Shown: positions 1-6,658 of the stretch, one piece after another
Layout of the letters: the number at the start of each line of letters is the position of its first letter
How positions within the stretch are numbered: position 1 is the first letter of the stretch
Source of the DNA: an uncultured Jannaschia sp.
GTDB taxonomy: Bacteria > Pseudomonadota > Alphaproteobacteria > Rhodobacterales > Rhodobacteraceae
Reading direction: 5' to 3'
Assembly (NCBI GenBank): GCA_937916365.1
Contig: CALFSY010000002.1
Coordinates: 1 to 9,504, forward strand
DNA length: 9,504 nucleotides
The notes under the pieces: generated by a model
Database searches by the model: none
What the model was told of the DNA's origin: nothing
Seen by the model: only the letters and a program-made list of their open reading frames with translations
Translations under genes and position numbers: made by a program

Positions 1-1091
1 GTATGTTCGCCAAGGCGGATTACCATTTCCCCCAACACATCGCCTGCTTGGATCGGGGCGGCGATGGGCCCGGCATAGGTGGCCTCGGCGGTGATGTCCG
101 GCGCGGTTAGGGCCGGTAACACCATGGTTACATTTTCGGCGGGCGCTAACCCCACGCTATCATTTGCGCCTAAAAAAACTGGTGCGCGGGTGATTTCGAC
201 ACCTTCGGCGATGACTTCGCGTTCTACAAATTGCCGAAACGCCCAGGTTAATACGCGCTCGGCCTCTCGCGTGCGGGCGTCTGACGATGGCAGACCTGTG
301 ATAACAAAAGTGACGCGCCTGTTGCCTTGCAGGGCCGAGCCGACCAGGCCGTATCCGGCCTCTTGTGTGTGGCCAGTTTTTAATCCATCGGCGCCCAACC
401 CTAACCCCAGAATTGGGTTACGGTTGAACCGGTTAGCCGGTGCGCGGTTTTCGTAATCGAATTCTGTTTCCGCGAAATAAGGATACAAATCGGGATGGGC
501 GGTAATGATTTCCTGGGCCAGAATGCCCAGATCTCGCATGCTCATCACATGGCCGGGGGCGGGCCAACCGTTAGAATTGCGAAAGGTCGATTGCATCATG
601 CCCAACGCGCGGGCACGTTCGGTTGCGATTGCGGCAAACCCTGCCTCGGTGCCATCGGGGCTTAGCGCTTCGGCCAAAACGGCAGAGGCATCGTTGCCGG
701 ACACGACGATAACACCGCGAATCAAATCTTCGACCGTGGGGCGATCATTCGTGGTCAAAAACATCGTTGATCCGCCATAGTTCATGGCATGTTGGCTAAC
801 CGGTAGGCGGGTGCCCAACGTTAGCCGCCCATCGGCGATGGCCTCAAACGTCATAAGCAGGGTCATTAATTTCGACATAGAGGCCGGGGGCAGGGGCAGA
901 TCGGCGTTATGATCCAACAAAACCTGCCCGGTGTTGTGGTCGATCACATAGGCGGCGGTGGCGGCGGTTTCAAACCCCTGCGCATGGGCAGGTAAGGCAC
1001 CCATTAAACCCATGGTTAGGGACGGTAAAATTGCCGCGGTTAGGGCACAGCGCAAAAGATGGTAAATACGTTTGTTCAAAACATGTTGCAT
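1..1091 (-). CDS. dacA: D-alanyl-D-alanine carboxypeptidase (PBP5/DacA family), partial at C-terminus
   Basis: This is a serine-type DD-carboxypeptidase that would trim the terminal D-Ala from peptidoglycan pentapeptides in the periplasm. The frame is open from the ATG at 1091 to the left edge (363 codons), so the extreme C-terminus is missing. Residues 1-37 form a signal peptide with a basic start, a hydrophobic core and an AHA cleavage site before QGFE. All three penicillin-binding motifs are visible: SMSK with catalytic Ser71 and Lys74, SGN at 131-133 within VSGNDAS, and KTG at 238-240 within DGLKTGHT. The region after about residue 260 fits the C-terminal beta domain of PBP5. The ATG has GGGG about 9 nt upstream as a weak ribosome site. 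It lies 162 bp downstream of the solute-binding protein gene on the same strand. The family call is firm; which paralogue (dacA, dacC or dacD-like) is not. Confidence 0.93.
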   Translation of the reverse strand, partial: MQHVLNKRIYHLLRCALTAAILPSLTMGLMGALPAHAQGFETAATAAYVIDHNTGQVLLDHNADLPLPPASMSKLMTLLMTFEAIADGRLTLGTRLPVSQHAMNYGGSTMFLTTNDRPTVEDLIRGVIVVSGNDASAVLAEALSPDGTEAGFAAIATERARALGMMQSTFRNSNGWPAPGHVMSMRDLGILAQEIITAHPDLYPYFAETEFDYENRAPANRFNRNPILGLGLGADGLKTGHTQEAGYGLVGSALQGNRRVTFVITGLPSSDARTREAERVLTWAFRQFVEREVIAEGVEITRAPVFLGANDSVGLAPAENVTMVLPALTAPDITAEATYAGPIAAPIQAGDVLGEMVIRLGEH

Positions 1092-1158
1092 TGAAAAACC
1101 CCAGCTTTTGGCGCGACTGTAGGACCAGATGAGCATCAATAGACCCCAAAGCATCAGT

Positions 1159-1186
1159 TATCTACTTGCGATATGACCAATTTCAA
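1159..1186 (-). promoter_or_regulatory. candidate sigma70-type promoter for dacA
   Basis: Reading the minus strand, TTGAAA (1186-1181) is followed after 16 nt by TAGATA (1164-1159). These match the sigma70 consensus at 4/6 and 4/6 positions. Initiation near 1152 would give a leader of about 60 nt before the dacA ATG. The site sits in the only gap between dacA and its upstream neighbour. This is pattern matching only. Confidence 0.3.
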
Positions 1187-1218
1187 AGGTAATGATAAAC
1201 GACCAAATCCTGTCTGAA

Positions 1219-1278
1219 AACCCACGTGTTATGTTGGGGATAACCTTATGGTTTTAGTCCACCCATCGCACGTGGGTT
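1219..1278 (-). terminator. long-loop inverted repeat around the stop codon of the solute-binding protein gene
   Basis: AACCCACGTG (1219-1228) and CACGTGGGTT (1269-1278) are perfect 10-bp inverted copies separated by 40 nt. The TAA stop of the solute-binding protein gene (1254-1256) falls in the loop. A smaller AACC/GGTT pair lies inside the loop. On the minus-strand transcript the second arm runs into only a short U run (GGGUUUUC). It could end or weaken transcription before dacA, but the long loop and short U run make it a poor intrinsic terminator. Confidence 0.3.
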
Positions 1279-2723
1279 AGATCGTTGGCTTGCGTTGGGG
1301 CATTTTCCCACAACCCTTCGATGTTGGCATGGGCCACGCCGGTTTTTGCCAACTGAAATAAAAACCCATTTACATGATCGTTGGCGATCATCCGTTGCAT
1401 CTGTGCCAATAAATTCCTGCGGTGTGCGGGATCGGTGGCGCGGGTCAACGCGGTATTCAACGCCTGGAATTCCGGGTTATCATATTGGAAATAATAATCG
1501 GGGCGTGCGTAAATGCCAATATCGAAAGGTTCGGTATGGCTGACGATGGTGAGGTCATAATCACGCCCATGGAAAACCTGTTCTAACCATTGCGCCCATT
1601 CCAAATTGGTAATGTTTGTCTCGATCCCCACCGCGCGCAGGTGTGCGGCCACAATTTCACCCCCCCGCCGCGCATAAGCAGGCGGCGGCAACATCATGCG
1701 CAGGGTTAATCCGTTGGGCGCGGCCTCCGCCAAAATGGCGCGGGCGGTATCGGGATCAAACGATGTTTGTGCGGTTAGGTCCACATAATCGGGGTGGTGT
1801 GGGGCGAAATGGGTGCCGATTGGTGTGCCATACCCAAACATCGCGCCGTCAATGATGTCTTGGCGATTTATGGCCAATGAAATTGCGCGACGGATGCGCA
1901 CATCGTCAAGCGGCGCCTGCCCGTTGTTGATGGCCAGAATTGTTTCACCCTCGGTCGATCCTACGATGACCGAAAATTGCGGATTCGCCTGAAACAGATC
2001 CAATGCCTCGGGCGCGGGAAAGTTGGGAAAAGCGTCGACATCACCGGCCATCATGGCGGCCAGTGCGGCATTGGGGTCTGAAATAAATCGAAAGGTGGCC
2101 GATTCTAAGGCCACAGGATTGCCCCAATACGCATCGTTTCTAACCAATTCCACGCGGTCGCCCCGCACCCAATCGGCAAATCGAAACGGGCCTGTGCCGA
2201 TGGGATGGGTGGCATTCGTTTGCGCGCTTTCGGCGGCAACAATGACCGCGTCCCCCCAGGCCATATCGTATAAAAACGATCCGTCCGGTCCATCCAATGT
2301 GACCACCACTGTGGTGTCGTTGATCGCGTCAACCCCCACGATATTGGTAAACAGCGCAGGTTGGGCATTGGTGGAATTTTCGGCACGGGCGCGGTTTAAT
2401 GAAAAAACCACATCATCGGCCGCCATGGCCGTACCGTCATGGAATTGCACGTTTTCACGTAACGTAAAGGTATAGGTTGCCCCATTTTCCGATACATTCC
2501 ACGATGCGGCCAATCCGGGGCGGATTGATCCATCTGGGGCAAACCGAGTCAGCCCTTCAAACACATTTGCATAAACGACCTCATCAATCGCGGCGGCTGC
2601 CCCGCCGGTGGGGTCAAGGTTTGGTGGTTCTAACGCCATACCAATGGTAATGTGGGTTTGTTGTGCCCATGCAGCAGTGGTCAAGGCACAGAATGCAAGC
2701 GCAAGGTATGGTGTTCGTTTCAT
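1254..2723 (-). CDS. ABC transporter substrate-binding protein, family 5 (dipeptide/oligopeptide type)
   Basis: This is a periplasmic solute-binding protein of the SBP_bac_5 family (DppA/OppA-like), which delivers peptides or other solutes to an ABC permease. I place the start at the ATG at 2723 (489 aa) because GGAAA lies a few bases upstream. An in-frame ATG at 2735 would add MENH but has no ribosome site. From 2723 the protein opens with MKRTPYLALAF and a signal peptide ending in AWA before QQTH. The mature N-terminus (GMALEPPNLDPTGG), the ANVFEGLTRFAPDGSIRPGLA block and the FTLRENVQFHDGTAM block with DDVVFSLNRA are typical of the family. Total length is also typical (about 490-540). No permease or ATPase gene is nearby, so it appears to be an orphan binding protein or works with a transporter encoded elsewhere. 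dacA lies downstream on the same strand. The ligand cannot be predicted; MppA-like murein peptide binding is only a thought prompted by the neighbour. Confidence 0.9.
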   Translation of the reverse strand: MKRTPYLALAFCALTTAAWAQQTHITIGMALEPPNLDPTGGAAAAIDEVVYANVFEGLTRFAPDGSIRPGLAASWNVSENGATYTFTLRENVQFHDGTAMAADDVVFSLNRARAENSTNAQPALFTNIVGVDAINDTTVVVTLDGPDGSFLYDMAWGDAVIVAAESAQTNATHPIGTGPFRFADWVRGDRVELVRNDAYWGNPVALESATFRFISDPNAALAAMMAGDVDAFPNFPAPEALDLFQANPQFSVIVGSTEGETILAINNGQAPLDDVRIRRAISLAINRQDIIDGAMFGYGTPIGTHFAPHHPDYVDLTAQTSFDPDTARAILAEAAPNGLTLRMMLPPPAYARRGGEIVAAHLRAVGIETNITNLEWAQWLEQVFHGRDYDLTIVSHTEPFDIGIYARPDYYFQYDNPEFQALNTALTRATDPAHRRNLLAQMQRMIANDHVNGFLFQLAKTGVAHANIEGLWENAPTQANDLTHVRWVD

Positions 2724-2735
2724 GTGGTTTTCCAT

Positions 2736-2982
2736 GGTGTGACGGATTTTAACACCATTGTTTGCCGCAACCGTCTAAAAATATCCACCCTGTGGTATGA
2801 AGGGCTGTGTGCAATCCTATGGTAATTTTCGCGATATACGGACACGTTTGTTTACCTAAATGCCCAAATTTTAATCTGATTTTTGGGGTATAGCCACGAT
2901 GCATCATAATGTTTTTGATTATTGCATTCGAATCGGTTTATGCGGCTAAATAGCTTGTGAATTATGGATATGTGGGGAAAAC
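2736..2982. other. divergent intergenic region, AT-rich
   Basis: This 247 bp gap separates the leftward solute-binding protein gene from the rightward 64-codon ORF, so it should hold promoters in both directions. On the plus strand, TTGTTT (2848-2853), 16 nt and TTTAAT (2870-2875) is the best sigma70-like pair I found, but its -35 is weak. On the minus strand TAAAAT lies just upstream of the solute-binding protein start, without a well-placed -35. I see no coding frame, tRNA or clear terminator in it. Confidence 0.4.
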
Positions 2983-3177
2983 ATGGCACCGAAAACCACC
3001 GATATATTGTGTTTGCATCCTGATCACATCGGGCAATTTCTAAAAGATCAGATGCGTGCCAAAATGTTAACCAAGATGATGAAACAACTTAACAACGATT
3101 TATTAAGTAACGACGCCACAGCCCGCGATATGGCCCGCCGTGCGTTGGATCACCTGGGATTTGCGGCCCAACCTTAA
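2983..3177 (+). CDS. small Met-rich protein of unknown function (64 aa)
   Basis: I do not recognise this protein. It is 64 residues long, begins with ATG and has GGGGAAAAC directly upstream (GGGG 5 nt before the start), a reasonable ribosome site. It has no signal peptide or membrane segment and should be cytosolic. Residues about 13-60 look mainly helical and amphipathic, with a Met/Lys-rich stretch (MRAKMLTKMMKQL) followed by an acidic/Asn turn (NNDLLSNDA) and a second helix (ARDMARRALDHLG). Codon choice resembles that of its neighbours and the frame ends in TAA. It stands alone between a long upstream spacer and a 105 bp downstream gap. That it is a real gene rests on the ribosome site, plausible composition and isolation from any overlapping larger gene. 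Confidence 0.6.
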   Translation: MAPKTTDILCLHPDHIGQFLKDQMRAKMLTKMMKQLNNDLLSNDATARDMARRALDHLGFAAQP

Positions 3178-3236
3178 TCCCCACATCCAACACATTAGCG
3201 AACACAAAAATTTAGCGTTCCAATCCCCCTTACCCT

Positions 3237-3300
3237 GCCTATCCCATTAGGATTGCCTATATACCCCTAAGGCAAAGGAAATGTGTTATCAGGGATAGGC
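3237..3300 (+). promoter_or_regulatory. nested inverted repeats in the leader of the small membrane protein gene
   Basis: GCCTATCCC (3237-3245) and GGGATAGGC (3292-3300) are perfect 9-bp inverted copies. Inside them TTGCCT (3253-3258) and AGGCAA (3270-3275) form a second hairpin with an 11-nt loop. A further GCCTAT at 3255-3260 could pair with the ATAGGC at 3295-3300 instead, so alternative folds are possible. The right outer arm contains the AGG that would serve as ribosome site for the ATG at 3307 and lies just beyond the alternative GTG at 3283. The position suggests control of translation, but function is inferred only from structure. Confidence 0.4.
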
Positions 3301-3306
3301 GAAATC

Positions 3307-3567
3307 ATGCTGCAACTTGGGCGAATGGCCCTTTTCCTATTTATTGGGTTAAGCGTCGTTTACGTTAGCCTTTATTTTTATCTTGTGTCCGGGGCGCGTA
3401 TGCGATTTGAACGAGAATGGGTTTTGGCGGGGCGCCCCGGCGATTACGATGATTGGGTGAAAGACCGCCTGTCCACAACATCACGGCGCATTCGTGTGTG
3501 GCTTGTGTTATTGGTTTACGTTTTGCCAATGACCGCATTAAGTGTGTTTATATATCTAACCAATTAA
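3307..3567 (+). CDS. small two-helix membrane protein upstream of DUF1523
   Basis: This is a small integral inner-membrane protein of unknown function. The favoured start is the ATG at 3307 (86 aa) because AGG sits 7 nt upstream. A GTG at 3283 would give 94 residues but its AAGGA is only 3 nt away, which is tight. Counting from the ATG, one hydrophobic helix spans about residues 6-29 and a second about 62-84. The 30-residue charged segment between them contains FEREWVLAGRPGDYDDWVKD. I recall similar short proteins with an EREW..EGRxGD-type linker next to DUF1523 genes in Rhodobacterales; this is memory, not a search. Its stop is followed immediately by the ribosome site of the DUF1523 gene, so the two are almost certainly co-transcribed. 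Confidence 0.8.
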   Translation: MLQLGRMALFLFIGLSVVYVSLYFYLVSGARMRFEREWVLAGRPGDYDDWVKDRLSTTSRRIRVWLVLLVYVLPMTALSVFIYLTN

Positions 3568-3579
3568 GTGGAGGCAGCC

Positions 3580-4188
3580 TTGCGTTGGTCCCGTATTATT
3601 GCACTGTTTATCATCGTATTGATTTTTGGGGCATTTTTGCATTACACTTTGCCACAGCGGGATGTCGTGCGGATTGTCAACACCGAATCAATTCTAACCC
3701 AGATCGGCGGGTGGAACCGCCTATTTTTCGCCCCGTTAGAACGTAACGTCCCCGACACCACAATCAGCCATGATGTGCGTTTTATCAACACAGTGCGTGC
3801 CAACGGTGACACGATGGTCTATCGCAATGAAGACACTGGCCTATTTTGGCCGCCATATTTCAAATTCGATACCCAAGATTTGCAGACCGAGGCATCAAAC
3901 CTTGCCTCAACGGCCGCCGATCCGCAATGGGTGGTGGTTACCCATTATGGGTGGCGGATGAATTTATTGTCGATTTATCCAAATGCCGTGGCGATTCGCC
4001 CCGTCGCGGGGCCGGACGTGACACATTTTCCTTGGCTTAATATCATTATATTACTTGGGCTTGCGGCAATTTTTTTCATGGCCTGGCGCATTTGGGAACG
4101 TTTCAATGATCGCGTGATTGACCCTATCGTCGACGGCGTTGCCGTTCGATGGGCAAAATTAAAGGATCGCGCATCAAGGCGTCGATAG
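3580..4188 (+). CDS. DUF1523 family membrane protein
   Basis: This is a conserved alphaproteobacterial membrane protein of unknown role, matching my memory of the DUF1523 family through FLHYTLPQRDVVRIVNTE, the GGWNRLFF block, RFINTVRANGD, VYRNEDTGLFWPPYFKFD and VVTHYGWRMNLLSIYPNAV. I chose the TTG at 3580 (202 aa) because a perfect GGAGG (3570-3574) lies 5 nt upstream and the product then begins MRWSR. A GTG at 3568, directly after the previous stop, is in frame but would have the GGAGG inside its own codons. One membrane helix lies near residues 5-22 and another near 150-172. The roughly 125 residues between them are probably periplasmic, and a basic tail ending in RRR should be cytosolic. 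Translational coupling with the preceding small membrane protein is likely, suggesting a joint envelope function that the sequence does not reveal. Confidence 0.85.
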   Translation: MRWSRIIALFIIVLIFGAFLHYTLPQRDVVRIVNTESILTQIGGWNRLFFAPLERNVPDTTISHDVRFINTVRANGDTMVYRNEDTGLFWPPYFKFDTQDLQTEASNLASTAADPQWVVVTHYGWRMNLLSIYPNAVAIRPVAGPDVTHFPWLNIIILLGLAAIFFMAWRIWERFNDRVIDPIVDGVAVRWAKLKDRASRRR

Positions 4189-4207
4189 GCGCACTTGTAA
4201 GCAGGGC

Positions 4208-4252
4208 ACGTTTCGCAAACGTCACCCGTTAGGATATAATCCCGAGCCTAAC
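4208..4252. repeat. palindrome cluster between convergent genes
   Basis: Two inverted repeats lie side by side: ACGTTT-CGC-AAACGT (4208-4222) and GTTAGG-N13-CCTAAC (4228-4252). They sit between the end of the rightward DUF1523 gene and the end of the leftward tctDE operon, where both transcripts should stop. Neither hairpin is followed by a proper U run on either strand, although A6 lies at 4253-4258. They may act as structural or Rho-assisted stops. Confidence 0.35.
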
Positions 4253-4556
4253 AAAAAACCCTAAACGATGCCATGCGTGGGTGTAGACTTGCTTGTGGCC
4301 GCAGGTCTTCGGGCAACAACATATCTGGGATGTTTTGGTCACAAACAAGCCGCAACCATCGCCGAATTGCCAGCGTTCCGACGGATGTTGCCCAAAAATT
4401 TGTGCTGACCGGATAGGGCCACGCGTATTCATCAACGTAAACATCGACTTGGATTGATGGCGTTTCATCACTCTGGCTGACGATAACCTGTTGATTGACC
4501 TCGATACATTGCATGGGCTTGATGTAATCGGTGGGTCGTGCGCGGGCCGTTCCCAC
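4248..4556 (-). CDS. doubtful small ORF downstream of tctE (102 aa)
   Basis: I do not recognise this ORF. It opens with GTG 35 nt after the tctE stop on the same strand and ends in TAG. It has no visible ribosome site, signal peptide or membrane helix. The translation is not obviously shadow-like: it has stretches such as CIEVNQQVIVSQSDETPSIQ and VDVYVDEYAWPYPVS, with moderate charge and no strong codon bias against it. An overlapping frame (4229-4561) is also open and gives a Cys-rich product, which weakens the case for either. If real, it would be the last gene of the tctDE operon. It could equally be a decayed gene fragment or non-coding trailer. Confidence 0.3.
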   Translation of the reverse strand: MGTARARPTDYIKPMQCIEVNQQVIVSQSDETPSIQVDVYVDEYAWPYPVSTNFWATSVGTLAIRRWLRLVCDQNIPDMLLPEDLRPQASLHPRMASFRVFC

Positions 4557-4591
4557 GGCAATTTTATTGCGCTTGGCCCATGCCGGTTCGT

Positions 4592-5959
4592 TTAATCCAT
4601 CCGCGATGTGGGCAGCGAAATTTGAACCGCCAGCCCCGGGTCTTTGGAAACCAGATCAAGGTTTCCGCCAAGTGCTTCGGCCACCGCTTTGGCGATTGGA
4701 AGGCCAAGGCCGCTTCCAAAACCTGGGGAAACCTGCCCAAATCGTGACATGGCCAACGCAAATTTACTTGGCGCTATACCCTGGCCGTCATCTTCGACCG
4801 TGATTTTTGCAAGATCACCTATTTTTTTGACCTGCACCTGAACAACCCGCAACCCCGCCCCCCCATGGATCAGCGCGTTTGTGATAAGGTTTTCCAGCGC
4901 CTGACCAAACAAAATACTGTCCACATGCACATGGATCGACTTTGCCTCAATAATAAGCTGCACCTCAACCCTTTGGGCCTGTGCCGCGGGTCTTAGCCGT
5001 GCAACAGATTGCGCGATAATCGGAATAAGGTCTTTGATCGGTAGCTGATGTCGCGGCGGGGCAGAGCGGGCGCGCTCAAAGGCCAAAAGATCCTCGGTCA
5101 ACCTTGCGGCATGGGTGGCGGCCTTGGTCAAATCGGCGCTGCGCATTTTCAAATCTTCGATTGTTTTGGATGCGGCCACAGCCTCAGACAACGCAAGCAC
5201 GCCAGAGATTGGGTTGCGAAGCTGATGCGCTGCATTTGAGATAAAGCTGTCTTTCGCGCGCAGTGTCGCCGCCATTTCGGCCACAAGGGCGTTAAAACGC
5301 CCAACGATGCCGCGCACTTCTGCGGGGATCGGCCGGGCGATGGGTGTTAGGTCATGCGCAGATCGGCGCGCAATCGCGTTTTCCAAATCCAACAGTGGGC
5401 CCAGACCTAACCGCACGCCGAACCAAACGATCAAGGCAACAGCCAGAACAAGGGTTGTCATGACCGCATAGGTGCGTTGAGACAGGCTTTGCACAAACCC
5501 ATCGCGCAATGAAAGGTTTTGCCAAACGGTAAAGGTGAACTCGCCCGCCAATCCGTCGATATTCATGCGGTCGGAAAATTGCACGGCACGCACGGCACGC
5601 CCATGGTAAACCGCATCGAAATAGCCATATGCCCCACTGTTCCGCCGTTCGGGCGCCACGGGCGGTGTGGCATATCCGGTGACAAAGGCCCCATCGGGGG
5701 CATAAACATGGTAAAAAACCGGCCCGCCGGATGTGTTGCGCATCAAATCGCGTGTCTCTTGGCTAAGGGCGTCGCCGCCGCTGATCGCGGTATCACGGGA
5801 AATTCCCAACGCGGTCACCAAAAGCGACCGATCAAACCGATCAGCGGCGCGCGCCTGTGCGTCACGCGCGGCCCAAATCACAATGCCAACGGACACGGCC
5901 AAAAGCGGCACAAGAATAATAAGCGTAATCCGAAGACGAAGCGAAAGCGTTTTGGTCAC
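4592..5959 (-). CDS. tctE: sensor histidine kinase, TctE-like
   Basis: This is a membrane histidine kinase predicted to sense an extracytoplasmic carboxylate and phosphorylate the adjacent TctD-like regulator. It is 455 aa, close to the length of TctE (about 470). Membrane helix 1 spans about residues 9-31 and helix 2 about 164-186. Between them is a periplasmic domain of about 130 residues, placed like the 2CSK_N sensor region of TctE-type kinases. The dimerisation/phosphoacceptor motif is SNAAHQLRNP, with His245. The ATPase domain shows the N box ENLITNALIHGG (Asn357, Asn361), the G1 box EDDGQGI (389-395), an F-box region (FALAMSRFGQ) and the G2 box GSGLGLPIAK (415-424). Start is a GTG whose TG is shared with the TGA of the regulator gene (GTGA overlap), so translation is probably coupled. 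The tctE assignment rests on architecture plus the neighbouring tctC and tctA. Confidence 0.9.
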   Translation of the reverse strand: MTKTLSLRLRITLIILVPLLAVSVGIVIWAARDAQARAADRFDRSLLVTALGISRDTAISGGDALSQETRDLMRNTSGGPVFYHVYAPDGAFVTGYATPPVAPERRNSGAYGYFDAVYHGRAVRAVQFSDRMNIDGLAGEFTFTVWQNLSLRDGFVQSLSQRTYAVMTTLVLAVALIVWFGVRLGLGPLLDLENAIARRSAHDLTPIARPIPAEVRGIVGRFNALVAEMAATLRAKDSFISNAAHQLRNPISGVLALSEAVAASKTIEDLKMRSADLTKAATHAARLTEDLLAFERARSAPPRHQLPIKDLIPIIAQSVARLRPAAQAQRVEVQLIIEAKSIHVHVDSILFGQALENLITNALIHGGAGLRVVQVQVKKIGDLAKITVEDDGQGIAPSKFALAMSRFGQVSPGFGSGLGLPIAKAVAEALGGNLDLVSKDPGLAVQISLPTSRMD

Positions 5960-6627
5960 GTGGGCGCTTCGACCATGGCATAGCCGATCCCGCGGCGCAC
6001 AGAGATTTCAACACCAAAGGGTTTTAGGCGTTTGCGCAGGCGTGAAACATAGACCTCGACCACGGCTTCTTCGACATCACTCCCGGTGCCGTATAAACTG
6101 TCGAGCAGGGTTTGTTTCGGCACAAACCGCCTGTGAGCGCGCAACAGGGTTTCAAACAGGGCCACCTCACGGCGTGGGATCGTTAGATCGCCCTTTGGGC
6201 CAAGCACCGCCCGCGCGCTGGGGTCAAACGTCAAAGGGCCGATGGTGTGCAACCCCAAGTCCGGGGTCGGCGGGCGACGGCTGAGCGCGCGAATGCGGGC
6301 GCTAAGTTCGGCCATTTCAAAGGGTTTGGGCAGATAATCATCGGCCCCGGCATCAAGGCCTGCAACTTTGTCGTCCACGTCCGAGTGTGCGGTTAACATT
6401 AACACGGGCCGCGTGTCCCCGCGCGCGCGCAGGGCCGCCAAAATATCCAATCCGCCAAACCCGGGCAACGTGATGTCTAACAGTATAAGATCCGCACCAT
6501 CATCGCGCAAAAACATGTCCGCCTCGGCCCCATCATGGAGAAGATCGACCGCATGCCCTTGGTCTTGAAGGTGATAGGCAATGCCTTTGGCGACGGAAAC
6601 ATTATCTTCTACGATGACAATGCGCAT
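5956..6627 (-). CDS. tctD: OmpR-family response regulator, TctD-like
   Basis: This is a two-component transcription regulator of the OmpR/PhoB class, expected to control the divergent tctC-tctA genes. I place the start at the ATG at 6627 (223 aa) because the receiver domain then begins canonically, MRIVIVEDN. An in-frame ATG at 6666 would add 13 residues not seen in the family and would encode the putative operator. The receiver domain (1-115) has acidic pocket residues Glu7 and Asp8, phosphoacceptor Asp51 in LILLDITLPG, Thr79, and Lys101 in DDYLPKPFE. A winged-helix DNA-binding domain (about 124-220) includes LTIPRREVALFETLL, YVSRLRKRL and VRRGIGYAMVE. Length matches TctD (about 224). The ribosome site is poor. 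The stop overlaps the kinase start by 4 nt. Regulator and kinase are divergent from tctC, the usual layout for a dedicated transporter regulator pair. Confidence 0.92.
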   Translation of the reverse strand: MRIVIVEDNVSVAKGIAYHLQDQGHAVDLLHDGAEADMFLRDDGADLILLDITLPGFGGLDILAALRARGDTRPVLMLTAHSDVDDKVAGLDAGADDYLPKPFEMAELSARIRALSRRPPTPDLGLHTIGPLTFDPSARAVLGPKGDLTIPRREVALFETLLRAHRRFVPKQTLLDSLYGTGSDVEEAVVEVYVSRLRKRLKPFGVEISVRRGIGYAMVEAPT

Positions 6628-6633
6628 AATTTT

Positions 6634-6658
6634 TTCATAGATGAAAGGTTCATGAAAG
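6634..6658. promoter_or_regulatory. candidate TctD operator
   Basis: The block contains ATGAAAG at 6641-6647 and again at 6652-6658, exactly 11 bp apart, about one helical turn. Tandem sites with this spacing are what OmpR/PhoB-class dimers bind. The first copy is half of the palindrome TTCAT-AG-ATGAA (6634-6645), and the second overlaps the perfect palindrome TTCATGAA (6649-6656). It lies 7 bp from the tctD start and where the -35 of a tctC promoter would be. Binding by TctD is inferred. Confidence 0.5.

Noticed and set aside
79..780. Plus-strand open frames over the left end
   Set aside because: They lie opposite dacA, whose minus frame carries all three penicillin-binding motifs; the plus translations are low-complexity shadows.
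3453..3746. Plus ORF bridging the small membrane protein and the DUF1523 gene
   Set aside because: Different frame overlapping two better-supported genes; no ribosome site.
4531..4841. Plus-strand ORFs over the 3' end of tctE
   Set aside because: They are opposite the kinase ATPase domain, Pro/Arg-rich, and without ribosome sites.
5581..5600. Short tandem repeat GCACGGCACGCACGGCACGC
   Set aside because: It lies wholly within the tctE coding frame (AVRAV region) and is explained by codon repetition.
5519..6284. Plus-strand ORFs of 154 and 183 aa opposite tctE and tctD
   Set aside because: The minus frames contain full kinase and regulator motifs; the plus products are basic shadows.
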